From Corynebacterium faecale (lineage in GTDB: Bacteria > Actinomycetota > Actinomycetes > Mycobacteriales > Mycobacteriaceae), in assembly GCF_030408735.1 (NCBI RefSeq), contig NZ_CP047204.1:2604001-2668000 (forward strand): a stretch of DNA of 64,000 bases, written 5' to 3'. Positions 46,553 to 54,752 of this stretch are shown here, in pieces (position 1 is the stretch's first letter; each line of letters begins with the position of its first letter). A program made the translations under genes and the position numbers. A model generated the notes under the pieces. That model was given only the letters and a program-made list of their open reading frames with translations. It did no database searches and was not told the origin of the DNA.

Positions 46553-47509
46553 CTACACTCTGAATTCCGGAATCACATGGTGGATGAGTTCATCCACCAC
46601 CTCCTCAGCGGGTCTGGTGCCCCGTTTCACACCCAGGATGACGTGATCCACACCCATCGCCTCCAGCTCGCGGAGAATCTCCACCAGGCGCCTGGCCCCG
46701 ACACGCCACCCGAATTTGATCGGACCCGCGGCCGCGTCCACATCCGCATGCAGATCCAGCGACATCGACATGGCGAACGGTTTCCCATTGCCTTCCGAGC
46801 GCCAACCGTCGATGTACTTCTTCTGTACCGGCAGGGCACGGTGGTAGGTCACGTGGGCGTCGGCATGCTCCCGGTGCCAGGCCATTGACTGCAGACACGA
46901 CCCCACGGTCAACAACGGTGGGCGCACGGCCAGTGGCTTGGGCACCACATCCCCACCCCACATCCGACCACCTGACCAGCGAATACCACGATGCTGCGTG
47001 GTCCAGGCCTGTTGCATCACGCCCAGATGCTCGCGGAACATCTCATCGCGGTGCCCCTCCTGCACACCGAACGCCGGATACTCACTGGACCGATCACCGG
47101 TGGCCACACCGAAAAGAAAACGCCCACCACTCAGGTGATCAATACTGGCCGCCTGTTTAGCCAGGTGGAGCGGGTGCCGTACCGGCACCACGATGGCTGC
47201 GGTTCCCAACGCAAGAACGCTTGTCGACGCCGCCAGATACCCCAGATAACTGATCGGGTCCCATGTCTGGCCTACATCCCCGAAGTCGGGATCACGCAGA
47301 GGGATATCCCGGAGCCATACCGCGGCGAACCCCGCAGCCTCCACCCGCTGCACCAGCGCGATCTGGTGGGCGATGTTCACATCGGGTTCTTCCGCTGATC
47401 CAGAATCCAGGGGAAGCGCCAGACCCAACGTCAAACGCCCACCGGGAAACACCCTCCGGAAACCGGGGAGTGAATCAGTGGGCGCTGACGACAATGAAAA
47501 GGGTGTCAC
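46553..47509 (-). CDS. Luciferase-like monooxygenase co-translated with cysZ
   Basis: A 318-residue flavin-dependent protein of the bacterial luciferase superfamily. It shows LTLGLALPLDSG at the first strand, FAAVWLRDIPLRDPDFGD, LALGTAAIVVPVRHPLHLAKQAASIDHLSGGRFLFGVATGDR (in pieces) and a C-terminal FGWRVGARRLVEIL. Relatives oxidise alkanesulfonates, thioethers or other small compounds. The GTG start overlaps the cysZ stop (GTGA at 47506-47509), so it is the last member of the cys transcription unit. The substrate is unknown; a sulfur compound is the obvious guess from context. Confidence 0.8.
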   Translation of the reverse strand: MTPFSLSSAPTDSLPGFRRVFPGGRLTLGLALPLDSGSAEEPDVNIAHQIALVQRVEAAGFAAVWLRDIPLRDPDFGDVGQTWDPISYLGYLAASTSVLALGTAAIVVPVRHPLHLAKQAASIDHLSGGRFLFGVATGDRSSEYPAFGVQEGHRDEMFREHLGVMQQAWTTQHRGIRWSGGRMWGGDVVPKPLAVRPPLLTVGSCLQSMAWHREHADAHVTYHRALPVQKKYIDGWRSEGNGKPFAMSMSLDLHADVDAAAGPIKFGWRVGARRLVEILRELEAMGVDHVILGVKRGTRPAEEVVDELIHHVIPEFRV

Positions 47510-48450
47510 GACCGGCTCTTCACCTTGGCTGGCGGTGAAACTTCACGGCCATCCTCAGCAGCTGCCTCTTCTTCCAGGACACGGGCAAGATTGGCGCGGT
47601 AACGGCGAAGCCCCAGCACGGTGAAGGAGATACCCACGATGGCGACCGCCACCTGGATGATCCAATCACCTTCGAAGGACAGCCCCGTGGCATCCAACAC
47701 CTTGGGCAGGTTCAGGGCAATGATCGCTGTTCCCACGAACCCTCCGAGAACAGTGGCGTTGACCCTGCTGATCATCCACGCCGCGATCGGTGCGGCAATG
47801 GCGCCACCGATCAACAGCGCAAACACGGCAGCGAGGTTATCCACCAGATCTGACCACAACCCGATCATGAAACCGAGGGTGGCCGCCAGGGAAACCAGGA
47901 ACTCCGCGGTATTAACAGTGCCCACGATCTTGCGTGGTTCAGTGCGTCCCAATGACAACAAGGTCGAGGTGGTCACCGGGCCCCAGCCGCCGCCACCGGA
48001 GGCGTCGATAAAGCCACCGACCACACCCAGGCCGCCGAGGAATCCGGAGGAATGCGGACGCTCACTGAATGTCCGCTTCACCCGGCCCTTGCTGAAGCGC
48101 CACACCAGGTTGATACCGATCAACGCCAGGATCCCCGAGGTGATCGGGGCTGCCGCTTCCATAGACAGATTGGACAGGAAGGTGGCACCGGCGAAGGCAC
48201 CGATGGCACCGGGCACACCGAGGCGGAACACCACCTTCCAGTCCACGTTGCCGAATTTCCAGTGGCTGATTCCGGACACCAGTGTGGTGCCCACCTCAGC
48301 GGTGTGCACGACGGCGGATGCCTGTGCCGGACCAAGGCCGGCAAGCAGAATGAGGATGGTGGTGGAGGTGACACCGAAACCCATGCCCAGGCCGCCGTCG
48401 ACAAGCTGGGCTGCAAGGCCTGCAATCGCAATCAGAATGAGAGTCTGCAT
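47506..48450 (-). CDS. cysZ: TauE/SafE-type sulfate uptake permease
   Basis: A 314-residue membrane protein with about eight hydrophobic segments and the TauE/SafE hallmark GGLGMGFGVTSTTILILLAG at the N-terminus and VVGGFIDASGGGGWGPVTT in the middle. In corynebacteria the permease in this operon is called CysZ and supplies sulfate, although it is unrelated to enteric CysZ. ATG 48450, with AAGGAA upstream. It lies 11 bp after cysY and overlaps the monooxygenase start. Confidence 0.88.
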   Translation of the reverse strand: MQTLILIAIAGLAAQLVDGGLGMGFGVTSTTILILLAGLGPAQASAVVHTAEVGTTLVSGISHWKFGNVDWKVVFRLGVPGAIGAFAGATFLSNLSMEAAAPITSGILALIGINLVWRFSKGRVKRTFSERPHSSGFLGGLGVVGGFIDASGGGGWGPVTTSTLLSLGRTEPRKIVGTVNTAEFLVSLAATLGFMIGLWSDLVDNLAAVFALLIGGAIAAPIAAWMISRVNATVLGGFVGTAIIALNLPKVLDATGLSFEGDWIIQVAVAIVGISFTVLGLRRYRANLARVLEEEAAAEDGREVSPPAKVKSRS

Positions 48451-48461
48451 GAGCGGGTTCC

Positions 48462-49199
48462 TTATGCGGTAGTTTCTGCGAGTAATTCGCTGAGTGCCGC
48501 CCGGTACCGGGCCGCCACCAGAGGGGCAAGAGAAGTGGTCAGGGGATCAGAGTGGGTGATGCGGGCTCCGGTGGCGGCAGAGATCTTGTCCACCTGGTCG
48601 AGCACCCGGTCAAGCAGCAGCCCCTCGGTGACAAACAAGGGCAGGATATGAACATTCCGGTGCCCACGGGCCGCCTCAATCACCGCGGCGCCACCGAAAC
48701 CAACACCGGGTCCGCTCGTGGCATAGGCGACCTCCACGGTGTGACCGGATCCCTGTGAGACCTCACTGGCCAGGTTCTCCACCGAGGTGTTGGCTGCTGC
48801 ATCAGAGCTTCCCACCGCGTACAGAACCACATGGGCACCCACGGGGAGGGTGCGGGGTAGGGCGTCGCAAAGCACCCCGGCAATATCCGCACCCGCGCCG
48901 AGATGCTGGCCCACCAACAACCGGACGCCGTGTCTGGCCTGCGCATCGCGCACGGCCTCAGGCACGTCGATCTTGTTATGGAAGGCGTCGGTGAACAGGA
49001 GCGGAACCAGCGCCGCCCTGGTCACGCCCTGCGCAGCGAGCTGACCGACCACGTCATCGAGTGACGGATCCGCAAGCTCGAGGTGCGCCTCCACCGCATC
49101 CACGCGCAACATTCGCCCGGTCTCCGCGGTGAGCGCGGTGATGCCGGCGGCAGCTGTTTTCTTGCGTGAACCGTGGGACAGCGTGATCAGGGGGATCAA
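48462..49199 (-). CDS. cysY: CbiX/SirB-type sirohydrochlorin ferrochelatase-like protein
   Basis: A 245-residue class II chelatase with two similar halves. LITLSHGSRKK supplies the metal-binding His, FTDAFHNKIDVPEA the second His pair, and the C-terminal half mirrors it (ILPLFVTEGLLLDRV). It inserts Fe2+ into sirohydrochlorin, giving the sirohaem needed by sulfite reductase CysI. The start is TTG 49199, with AGGA 8 nt upstream. It lies 24 bp after cysN. Confidence 0.85.
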   Translation of the reverse strand: MIPLITLSHGSRKKTAAAGITALTAETGRMLRVDAVEAHLELADPSLDDVVGQLAAQGVTRAALVPLLFTDAFHNKIDVPEAVRDAQARHGVRLLVGQHLGAGADIAGVLCDALPRTLPVGAHVVLYAVGSSDAAANTSVENLASEVSQGSGHTVEVAYATSGPGVGFGGAAVIEAARGHRNVHILPLFVTEGLLLDRVLDQVDKISAATGARITHSDPLTTSLAPLVAARYRAALSELLAETTA

Positions 49200-49223
49200 G
49201 GGTTTTTCCTATCTTGGCAGGAC

Positions 49224-50582
49224 TTAGATGTCCCAGGTGTCACGCAGGCGGTGGCCGACAAGGCCTGCTGCCAGGGTGTCGCCTGAGCTTTGATCGATGA
49301 GCAGGAAGGAACCGACGGCACCACGGGCGGCGTAGTCCTCCACGGGGAGTTCGGAGGCGACATCAATGCGCACATGCGCGATGTCATTGAGCCCATAGGA
49401 CTCCGGTGCCTCGTTGTCTTCGCGGCCATCAATGTCCAGGACACGTTCGACGGCTGCGATGCGGCCACGCTCGAGGGAGGTGCCGTAGCGGACCTTGACT
49501 GCTGCGCCGGGACGCAGGTCGCGGTCGGTCAGGCCAACCACGGTGGCGTTGAAGCTGCGCACAGCCTCGGGGCGATCCTCACCGGAGATGAGTTCGCCGC
49601 GGATCAGATCGATATCATGAGCCAGGCGCAGGACAACAGCATCGCCGACCGCTGCAGACTGCTGTGGGCCATCTGCGGAATCGATGTGGGTGACCTCGGT
49701 GGTGCGACCCTCGGGGAGGTAAACGGTGTCACCGACGGCAACGGAACCGGCGTTGATGGTGCCGGCATAACCACGGTAATCGGTGGCGTGCTCACGGATG
49801 ACGGTCTGGATCGGGAACCGGAAACCCAGGTCATTGGCGCGACCACGGGAGACCTCGATGGACTCCAGGATCTCCAGCACGGTGGGGCCCTCGTACCAGT
49901 CCATGTTGGTGGAGCGCTCGGCAACGTTGTCACCGCGCAGGGCGGAGATAGGAACCACGCGGGCATCGGACACGCGCAGTGCGGTGGCCAGCTCGGTGAA
50001 CTCCTTCTCGATCTCCTGGAAAACTTCCTGGGAGTAATCCACCAGGTCAATCTTGTTCACAGCCAGGATGACGGTCTTCACACCGAGCAGTGCTGCCACG
50101 GAAAGGTGGCGGCGGGTCTGCTCAACCACACCGTGACGGGAATCCACCAGCAGGACAACAACCTGGGAGGTGGACACACCGGTGACGGTGTTGCGGGTGT
50201 ACTGCACATGTCCCGGGGTGTCAGCCAGGATGAAGGTGCGCTTGTCGGTGGCGAAGTAGCGGTAGGCGACATCGATGGTGATGCCCTGTTCACGCTCAGC
50301 ACGCAGGCCATCAACCAGCAGGGAGAGATCGAGGCCTTCGAAACCGCGGTCGGCGGAGGTGCGCTCCACGGACGCCAGGGTGTCCGCGAGCACGGACTTG
50401 GTGTCATGCAGCAGACGACCGACGAAGGTGGACTTGCCATCATCGACGGAACCGGCGGTGCACAGACGCAGGGTTTCGCGCTGGGAGATCTTGGCCGCGG
50501 CGCCGGCGGCTGCCTGGGCTGCGCTGGCTTCGTTGGCAGCCTGGGCTGCTGCAGTATCAGAGTTCAGGGTTGGAGCAGTCAT
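49224..50582 (-). CDS. cysN: Sulfate adenylyltransferase, GTPase subunit
   Basis: A 452-residue translation-factor-like GTPase whose hydrolysis drives APS formation by CysD. The G1 loop TAGSVDDGKSTFVG is near residue 40, switch/G2 EQGITIDVAYRYF, G3 LADTPGHVQYTRN, and G4 AVNKIDLVDYS. Two beta-barrel domains follow. It has an Ala-rich N-terminal extension of about 28 residues. The APS kinase domain found in CysNC fusions is absent, consistent with APS reductase being used directly. The ATG overlaps the cysD stop by one base. Confidence 0.95.
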   Translation of the reverse strand: MTAPTLNSDTAAAQAANEASAAQAAAGAAAKISQRETLRLCTAGSVDDGKSTFVGRLLHDTKSVLADTLASVERTSADRGFEGLDLSLLVDGLRAEREQGITIDVAYRYFATDKRTFILADTPGHVQYTRNTVTGVSTSQVVVLLVDSRHGVVEQTRRHLSVAALLGVKTVILAVNKIDLVDYSQEVFQEIEKEFTELATALRVSDARVVPISALRGDNVAERSTNMDWYEGPTVLEILESIEVSRGRANDLGFRFPIQTVIREHATDYRGYAGTINAGSVAVGDTVYLPEGRTTEVTHIDSADGPQQSAAVGDAVVLRLAHDIDLIRGELISGEDRPEAVRSFNATVVGLTDRDLRPGAAVKVRYGTSLERGRIAAVERVLDIDGREDNEAPESYGLNDIAHVRIDVASELPVEDYAARGAVGSFLLIDQSSGDTLAAGLVGHRLRDTWDI

Positions 50583-51508
50583 CAGAAGTAGCCTTCCTTC
50601 TTGCGGTCTTCCATGGCGGATTCACTGAGTCGGTCATCGGCGCGGGTGGCACCACGTTCGGTGAGGGTGGAGGTGGAGATTTCTTCGATGACATCATCGA
50701 TGGTGCGTGCCTCGGAGAGCACCGCACCGGTGCAGGACATGTCGCCGACGGTGCGGAAACGCACGGTCTTGGTGACGATCTCCTCGCCCTTCTTCGGGCC
50801 ACCCCATTCACCCGGGGTGAGCCACATGCCGTCACGCTCGAAAACTTCGCGCTCGTGGGAGAAGTAGATGGAGGGAAGCTCAATGCCGCGGGCACCGATG
50901 TACTCCCAGATATCCGCCTCAGTCCAGTTGGAGATCGGGAAGACACGGATGTTCTCACCCGGGAGGTGGCCACCGTTGTAGAGGGTCCACAGCTCCGGGC
51001 GCTGGCGGCGGGGATCCCAACCACCGAAGGAGTCACGCACGGAGAACACACGCTCCTTGGCACGTGCCCGCTCCTCATCGCGGCGGGCGCCACCGAGAAC
51101 AGCGTTATAACCCTGCTCGGCGATGGATTCCACGAGTGGAACGGTCTGCAGTGGGTTGCGGGTGCCATCTGGGCGTTCCTGCAGGTCACCGCGGTCGATC
51201 CAGTCCTGGACCTTGGCCACCCGCAGGCGGGCGCCGGTGCGCTCGACCAGGTTGTCGCGGAATTCCAGGACCTCCGGGAAGTTGTGCCCGGTATCAACGT
51301 GGAGAAGTTCAAAAGGAACGCTGGCCGGTGCGAAAGCGCGGCGTGCGAGTTCGTACACCACCACGGAGTCCTTGCCACCGGAGAAGAGCAGGCCGATCTT
51401 GTCGAACTGGCCAGCCACCTCCCGGAGGATGTGGATGGACTCGTTCTCCAGGTCCTTCAGGTGTGGGGAGAGTTCAGTGGTGGAAGCTGGTGAGATAACA
51501 GTGGTCAT
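50582..51508 (-). CDS. cysD: Sulfate adenylyltransferase, small subunit
   Basis: A 308-residue adenylyl-transferase of the PAPS-reductase/ATP-pyrophosphatase fold that, with CysN, joins sulfate to AMP. The PP-loop is LLFSGGKDSVVV near residue 45, followed by FPFELLHVDTGHNFPEV-like residues, GGARRDEERARAKER, and the C-terminal RFRTVGDMSCTG. The start at ATG 51508 overlaps the cysH stop (ATGA), which is why it is preferred to the upstream in-frame codon at 51523. Confidence 0.95.
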   Translation of the reverse strand: MTTVISPASTTELSPHLKDLENESIHILREVAGQFDKIGLLFSGGKDSVVVYELARRAFAPASVPFELLHVDTGHNFPEVLEFRDNLVERTGARLRVAKVQDWIDRGDLQERPDGTRNPLQTVPLVESIAEQGYNAVLGGARRDEERARAKERVFSVRDSFGGWDPRRQRPELWTLYNGGHLPGENIRVFPISNWTEADIWEYIGARGIELPSIYFSHEREVFERDGMWLTPGEWGGPKKGEEIVTKTVRFRTVGDMSCTGAVLSEARTIDDVIEEISTSTLTERGATRADDRLSESAMEDRKKEGYF

Positions 51509-52290
51509 GAGTGAAGTCCGCATTCTGTCTTGGCGTTGCCGGCCCAGCGGCCGGCACGGGGGTCCTGTCCTTCAGCGACAGGCAGGGTGCAGGTTTCGCA
51601 GCCGATGGATGGGTATCCCTGGTGCGTGAGGGGGTGATCAATGAGGTTGTTCTCGACGATGAACTGGTTGGTTTCCTCCAGCGACCAGGTGATGATCGGG
51701 GAGATCTTCAACCTGCCGGTGGCGTCGAGGGACAGCGCCGGCGCCTGGGCCCTGGTGGGTCCGTCGGCACGTCGCAGCCCGGTGATCCAGCCGGCATAAG
51801 GCGAGAGGCTGGCCGCGAGCGGCTCCATCTTGCGCATTCGGCAGCAGGCCGTCGGGCTGCTGCGGTACAGATTCTTTCCATAGAGGGAATCCTGCTCGGG
51901 GCGGGACAGAATCGGCAGCGCGGTGACCAGCTCCTGGTTGTAACGCTCATCCACCTTCTTTGCCACGTCAAGGGTTTCCTTGAAGTGGTAACCGGTGTCC
52001 AGGAAAAGGAAATCCGACTCCGGCAGGTGACGCGCAGCCAGCTCCGCGAGCACGGTGTTCTCCATGCTCAGCGTGACCGCGACGCGGCCCGGCGCATGCT
52101 CGGCGGCCCATTCGAGGATCGTCTGCGCGGAGGCGTCATACAACGCCTGCGCGTGCTTGTCGACGAGCTCCAGGTTCCTTGCAGCGATGTCCTCGGGCAG
52201 TGGCGCGGTGGTGCGTGGGCCCTCAGGAGATACCTCCGGATCCTTGACGGATCCTGTGTTCTTCAGGGCGTTGATGGCAGTGAAACTCAT
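51505..52290 (-). CDS. cysH: Adenylylsulfate (APS) reductase, 4Fe-4S type
   Basis: A 261-residue enzyme reducing APS to sulfite with thioredoxin-like electrons. It has VTLSMENTVLAE in place of the PP-loop, FLDTGYHFKETLD, and the iron-sulfur ligands CCRMRK (about residue 140) and CETC (about 225), then the redox-active Cys in ECGLHS at the C-terminus. The CC...CxxC pattern separates APS from PAPS reductases, consistent with no CysC kinase in the operon. The ATG overlaps the cysX stop. Confidence 0.93.
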   Translation of the reverse strand: MSFTAINALKNTGSVKDPEVSPEGPRTTAPLPEDIAARNLELVDKHAQALYDASAQTILEWAAEHAPGRVAVTLSMENTVLAELAARHLPESDFLFLDTGYHFKETLDVAKKVDERYNQELVTALPILSRPEQDSLYGKNLYRSSPTACCRMRKMEPLAASLSPYAGWITGLRRADGPTRAQAPALSLDATGRLKISPIITWSLEETNQFIVENNLIDHPLTHQGYPSIGCETCTLPVAEGQDPRAGRWAGNAKTECGLHS

Positions 52291-52550
52291 TGCTCCGGGT
52301 CACCTCCTCCGGGTAGTTTGTGGCCGTGTCGGGCCAGTGATTCTTTGAGTGCCTGTGATGTGGATTTTGCTGCTGCCGGCCTGCTGACCGGGTCGTCCTG
52401 TCCGTGGTATTTCACTTCGAAGACGCGGGTGCAGTCTGCGCACAGCCAGGCGAAGTCAGTTTCCTCGTTGGGGAAGAGAACCTCGCCAGCGCAGTAGGGG
52501 CAGAACAGGGGATGGTTGCGATTGGGGTTCGGCTTGCGGCGCAAACTCAA
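52287..52550 (-). CDS. cysX: Small zinc-ribbon-like protein of the cys operon
   Basis: An 87-residue protein with two CxxC pairs (FCPYCAGEV and WLCADCTRVF, about residues 17 and 36) forming a rubredoxin/zinc-ribbon-type knuckle, and a basic, Pro-rich rest. In C. glutamicum the gene at this place is called cysX and has been proposed to carry electrons or metal for sulfite reduction; this is not shown by the sequence. The TTG start overlaps the cysI stop (TTGA, 52547-52550). Confidence 0.85.
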   Translation of the reverse strand: MSLRRKPNPNRNHPLFCPYCAGEVLFPNEETDFAWLCADCTRVFEVKYHGQDDPVSRPAAAKSTSQALKESLARHGHKLPGGGDPEQ

Positions 52551-54283
52551 CTCAGGTCCTCCTCCGCAGCGCGCTGCACCCAGTCGCGGAACTGCTCGTC
52601 CTCTGTGCGCTGCTCCTTGAACTTGCTGACAACGCGGGTGACATATTCGCCGACCTCATCCGCGATGACCTTGTGTCCCTTGAGCTTGCGACCGAAGTTG
52701 GGGTCCAGGTTCATCGAGCCACCGAGGTGAACCTGGAAACCCTCCACTCGGTTGCCGTCGGAATCGGTGACGGTCTGTCCCTTGAATCCGATGTCGGCGA
52801 CCTGGGTGCGGGCGCAGGAGTTGGGGCAACCGTTGAGGGCGATCTTGATGGGGACATCGAGGTCGCCGATGCGCTCCTCCAGCTCGTCGACAAGCTCAAT
52901 GGCCCGTGACTTGGTGGTGGCGTGCGAAAGCTTGCAGAACTCCAGGCCGGTGCAGGAAATGATGCCGCGGCGGAACTCGGACGGCGTGGAGTACAGACCG
53001 ACTTCATCCAGGTCGCGGGCAACCTCGGTGAGCTTCTCGCGCTCAATGTCCAGGAACAACAGCTCCTTATCTGCGGTGGTGCGGATGCGGGAGATACCGT
53101 GCTTTTCTGCCACATCGGCGATGGCGATGAGCTGCTCACCGGTGGTATGACCCACGGTGGGCTTCACACCCAGGTAGAACTTGCCGTCCTTCTGGGGGTG
53201 GATGCCGATGTGATCGCGGTAGCCCGGGTTGGTCTCGATGGCGGGTCCGTCGATGAGCTTGCGCTCCAGGTACTCGGTCTCCAGAACTTCGCGGAACTTC
53301 TCGATACCCCACTGCGCCACCAGGAACTTCAGACGCGCGCGGTTACGCAGACGACGGAAACCATAGTCACGGAAGATGCCAGCCACACCGGCCCAGACCT
53401 CCGGGACCTCCTCGATCGGAATCCAGGAGCCCAGTGGCTGCGCCAACATCGGGTTGGTGGAAAGGCCACCGCCCACGAAGCACTCGAATCCGACGCCATG
53501 CTCCGGGTGGACAGACGGCACGAAAGACACGTCCTGGATCTCATGGGTGACATCCTGGCGGGCGTTGCCGGTGATCGCAGACTTGAACTTACGAGGCAGG
53601 TTATGGAATTCATCGCTGTCGAGGTAGCGGTCACGGATGGCGTCGATGGCTGGGGTGGCGTCGATAAGCTCTTCAGCCGCAACGCCGGACACCGGCGAAC
53701 CGAGGATCACGCGGGGAACGTCACCGCAGCCGAGCATGGTGGTCAGACCAACCGACTCCAGCTTCTCCCAGATGGTGGGCACATCCTCGATGCGGACCCA
53801 GTGCAGCTGGATGTTCTGGCGGTCGGTGAAGTCCGCGGTGGAACGGGCGTAATCTCGGGAGATCTCACCGACTACACGAAGACGCTCCGGGGAGGCGAGG
53901 CCGCCATCGAAACGCACGCGCATCATGAAGAACTCATCCTGCAACTCTGCATCGGAGAGCTGGCCGGTCAGTTCACCGCCGAGATCCTGCCTGCGCTGGG
54001 TGTAGATGCCGAGCCACTTGAAGCGCGGGGCGATATCGTCCGGATCAATCGAGGCGAAACCCTGCTTGGAGTAAATATCAATGACCCGCTGCTTCACTGC
54101 GAAGGCGGGTTCATCCTGCTTAACTTCCTCAACGTGGTTCAGTGGCGCGGTGCCGTCGATCTTCCACTGCCCCTCCGGCTTGGGCTTGCGGACGGGGCGC
54201 TTCGGGGTGGCGGGGCTAGTTGGGCCAGCTGGCTGCTCTGCGACCTGCGCCGGGGTGGTTGTTGGTGACATTGGGGTTCTCAT
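52547..54283 (-). CDS. cysI: Ferredoxin-dependent sulfite reductase
   Basis: A sirohaem/4Fe-4S enzyme of about 578 residues that makes sulfide by six-electron reduction. The two family repeats are visible: RDYARSTADFTDRQNIQLHW and the later RDLDEVGLYSTPSEFRRG. The cluster ligands are SCTGLEFCK and NGCPNSCAR (about residues 450-495). It receives electrons from ferredoxin, for which the divergent Fpr2 is the likely reductase. ATG 54283 is chosen on the AGGAG just upstream, although the spacing (2 nt) is short; ATG 54271 and 54370 are alternatives. It heads the operon. Confidence 0.93.
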   Translation of the reverse strand: MRTPMSPTTTPAQVAEQPAGPTSPATPKRPVRKPKPEGQWKIDGTAPLNHVEEVKQDEPAFAVKQRVIDIYSKQGFASIDPDDIAPRFKWLGIYTQRRQDLGGELTGQLSDAELQDEFFMMRVRFDGGLASPERLRVVGEISRDYARSTADFTDRQNIQLHWVRIEDVPTIWEKLESVGLTTMLGCGDVPRVILGSPVSGVAAEELIDATPAIDAIRDRYLDSDEFHNLPRKFKSAITGNARQDVTHEIQDVSFVPSVHPEHGVGFECFVGGGLSTNPMLAQPLGSWIPIEEVPEVWAGVAGIFRDYGFRRLRNRARLKFLVAQWGIEKFREVLETEYLERKLIDGPAIETNPGYRDHIGIHPQKDGKFYLGVKPTVGHTTGEQLIAIADVAEKHGISRIRTTADKELLFLDIEREKLTEVARDLDEVGLYSTPSEFRRGIISCTGLEFCKLSHATTKSRAIELVDELEERIGDLDVPIKIALNGCPNSCARTQVADIGFKGQTVTDSDGNRVEGFQVHLGGSMNLDPNFGRKLKGHKVIADEVGEYVTRVVSKFKEQRTEDEQFRDWVQRAAEEDLS

Positions 54284-54403
54284 CGCTCCTGTAAAACTCT
54301 GCGCCCTCATGGCTGTGGGACGGGGCTCTAGCTCTGGGGCTTCGCCATGTGGGCTGTTGTGATGCCGCAATTGGAGATGCTTTAACTAAGAAAGAAACCT
54401 ATA

Positions 54404-54419
54404 CGTACCGCTCTGTCTA
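54404..54419. promoter_or_regulatory. Partial McbR-like site near the cysI promoter
   Basis: On the minus strand TAGAC-N6-GTACG: one intact half-site and only 2 of 5 bases in the other. It lies next to TATAGG, a possible -10 box for cysI. Weak on its own. Confidence 0.25.
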
Positions 54420-54604
54420 CAACAACCCTTAAATTCACTTTTTTGTGATTTTTACTACGGGAAAACTCAAGCTAAATGCTTTGTCCAGGCGAAATAAGGT
54501 TGGGTTTGGGGTGAATTTAACCAGGCGGTGCGGATCGGCTTCGGCGGTTTTGTGAATTTAATGGAGTTTTCACTTTGACCCAGGACTACTCACTGCTACG
54601 TTTA

Positions 54605-54620
54605 CAGACCAAGCGGTCTA
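54605..54620. promoter_or_regulatory. McbR-like operator in the cysI/fpr2 intergenic region
   Basis: CAGAC-N6-GTCTA differs at one base from the McbR consensus TAGAC-N6-GTCTA as I recall it. McbR controls sulfur and methionine genes in C. glutamicum. Confidence 0.6.
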
Positions 54621-54626
54621 CAACCT

Positions 54627-54644
54627 GGTCTGTTTTAGCAGACC
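54627..54644. promoter_or_regulatory. GGTCTG-N6-CAGACC palindrome upstream of fpr2
   Basis: Perfect 6-bp arms around six bases, 6 bp after the McbR-like site, with the half-sites inverted relative to it. It may be a second sulfur-regulator site. The regulator is unknown. Confidence 0.4.
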
Positions 54645-54752
54645 GAGTGGGTCATAAAGATTCCAGCCCCACTGAAGCACCGCACGTAACGCATCCCGAT
54701 CCTCATCAGAACTCGCCCCTCTCCCCTTATGGGCACGAAAGGTTTCAAGCAG

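Noticed and set aside
52922..54268. 448-codon frame opposite cysI
   Set aside because: Shadow of cysI, whose domain motifs are certain.
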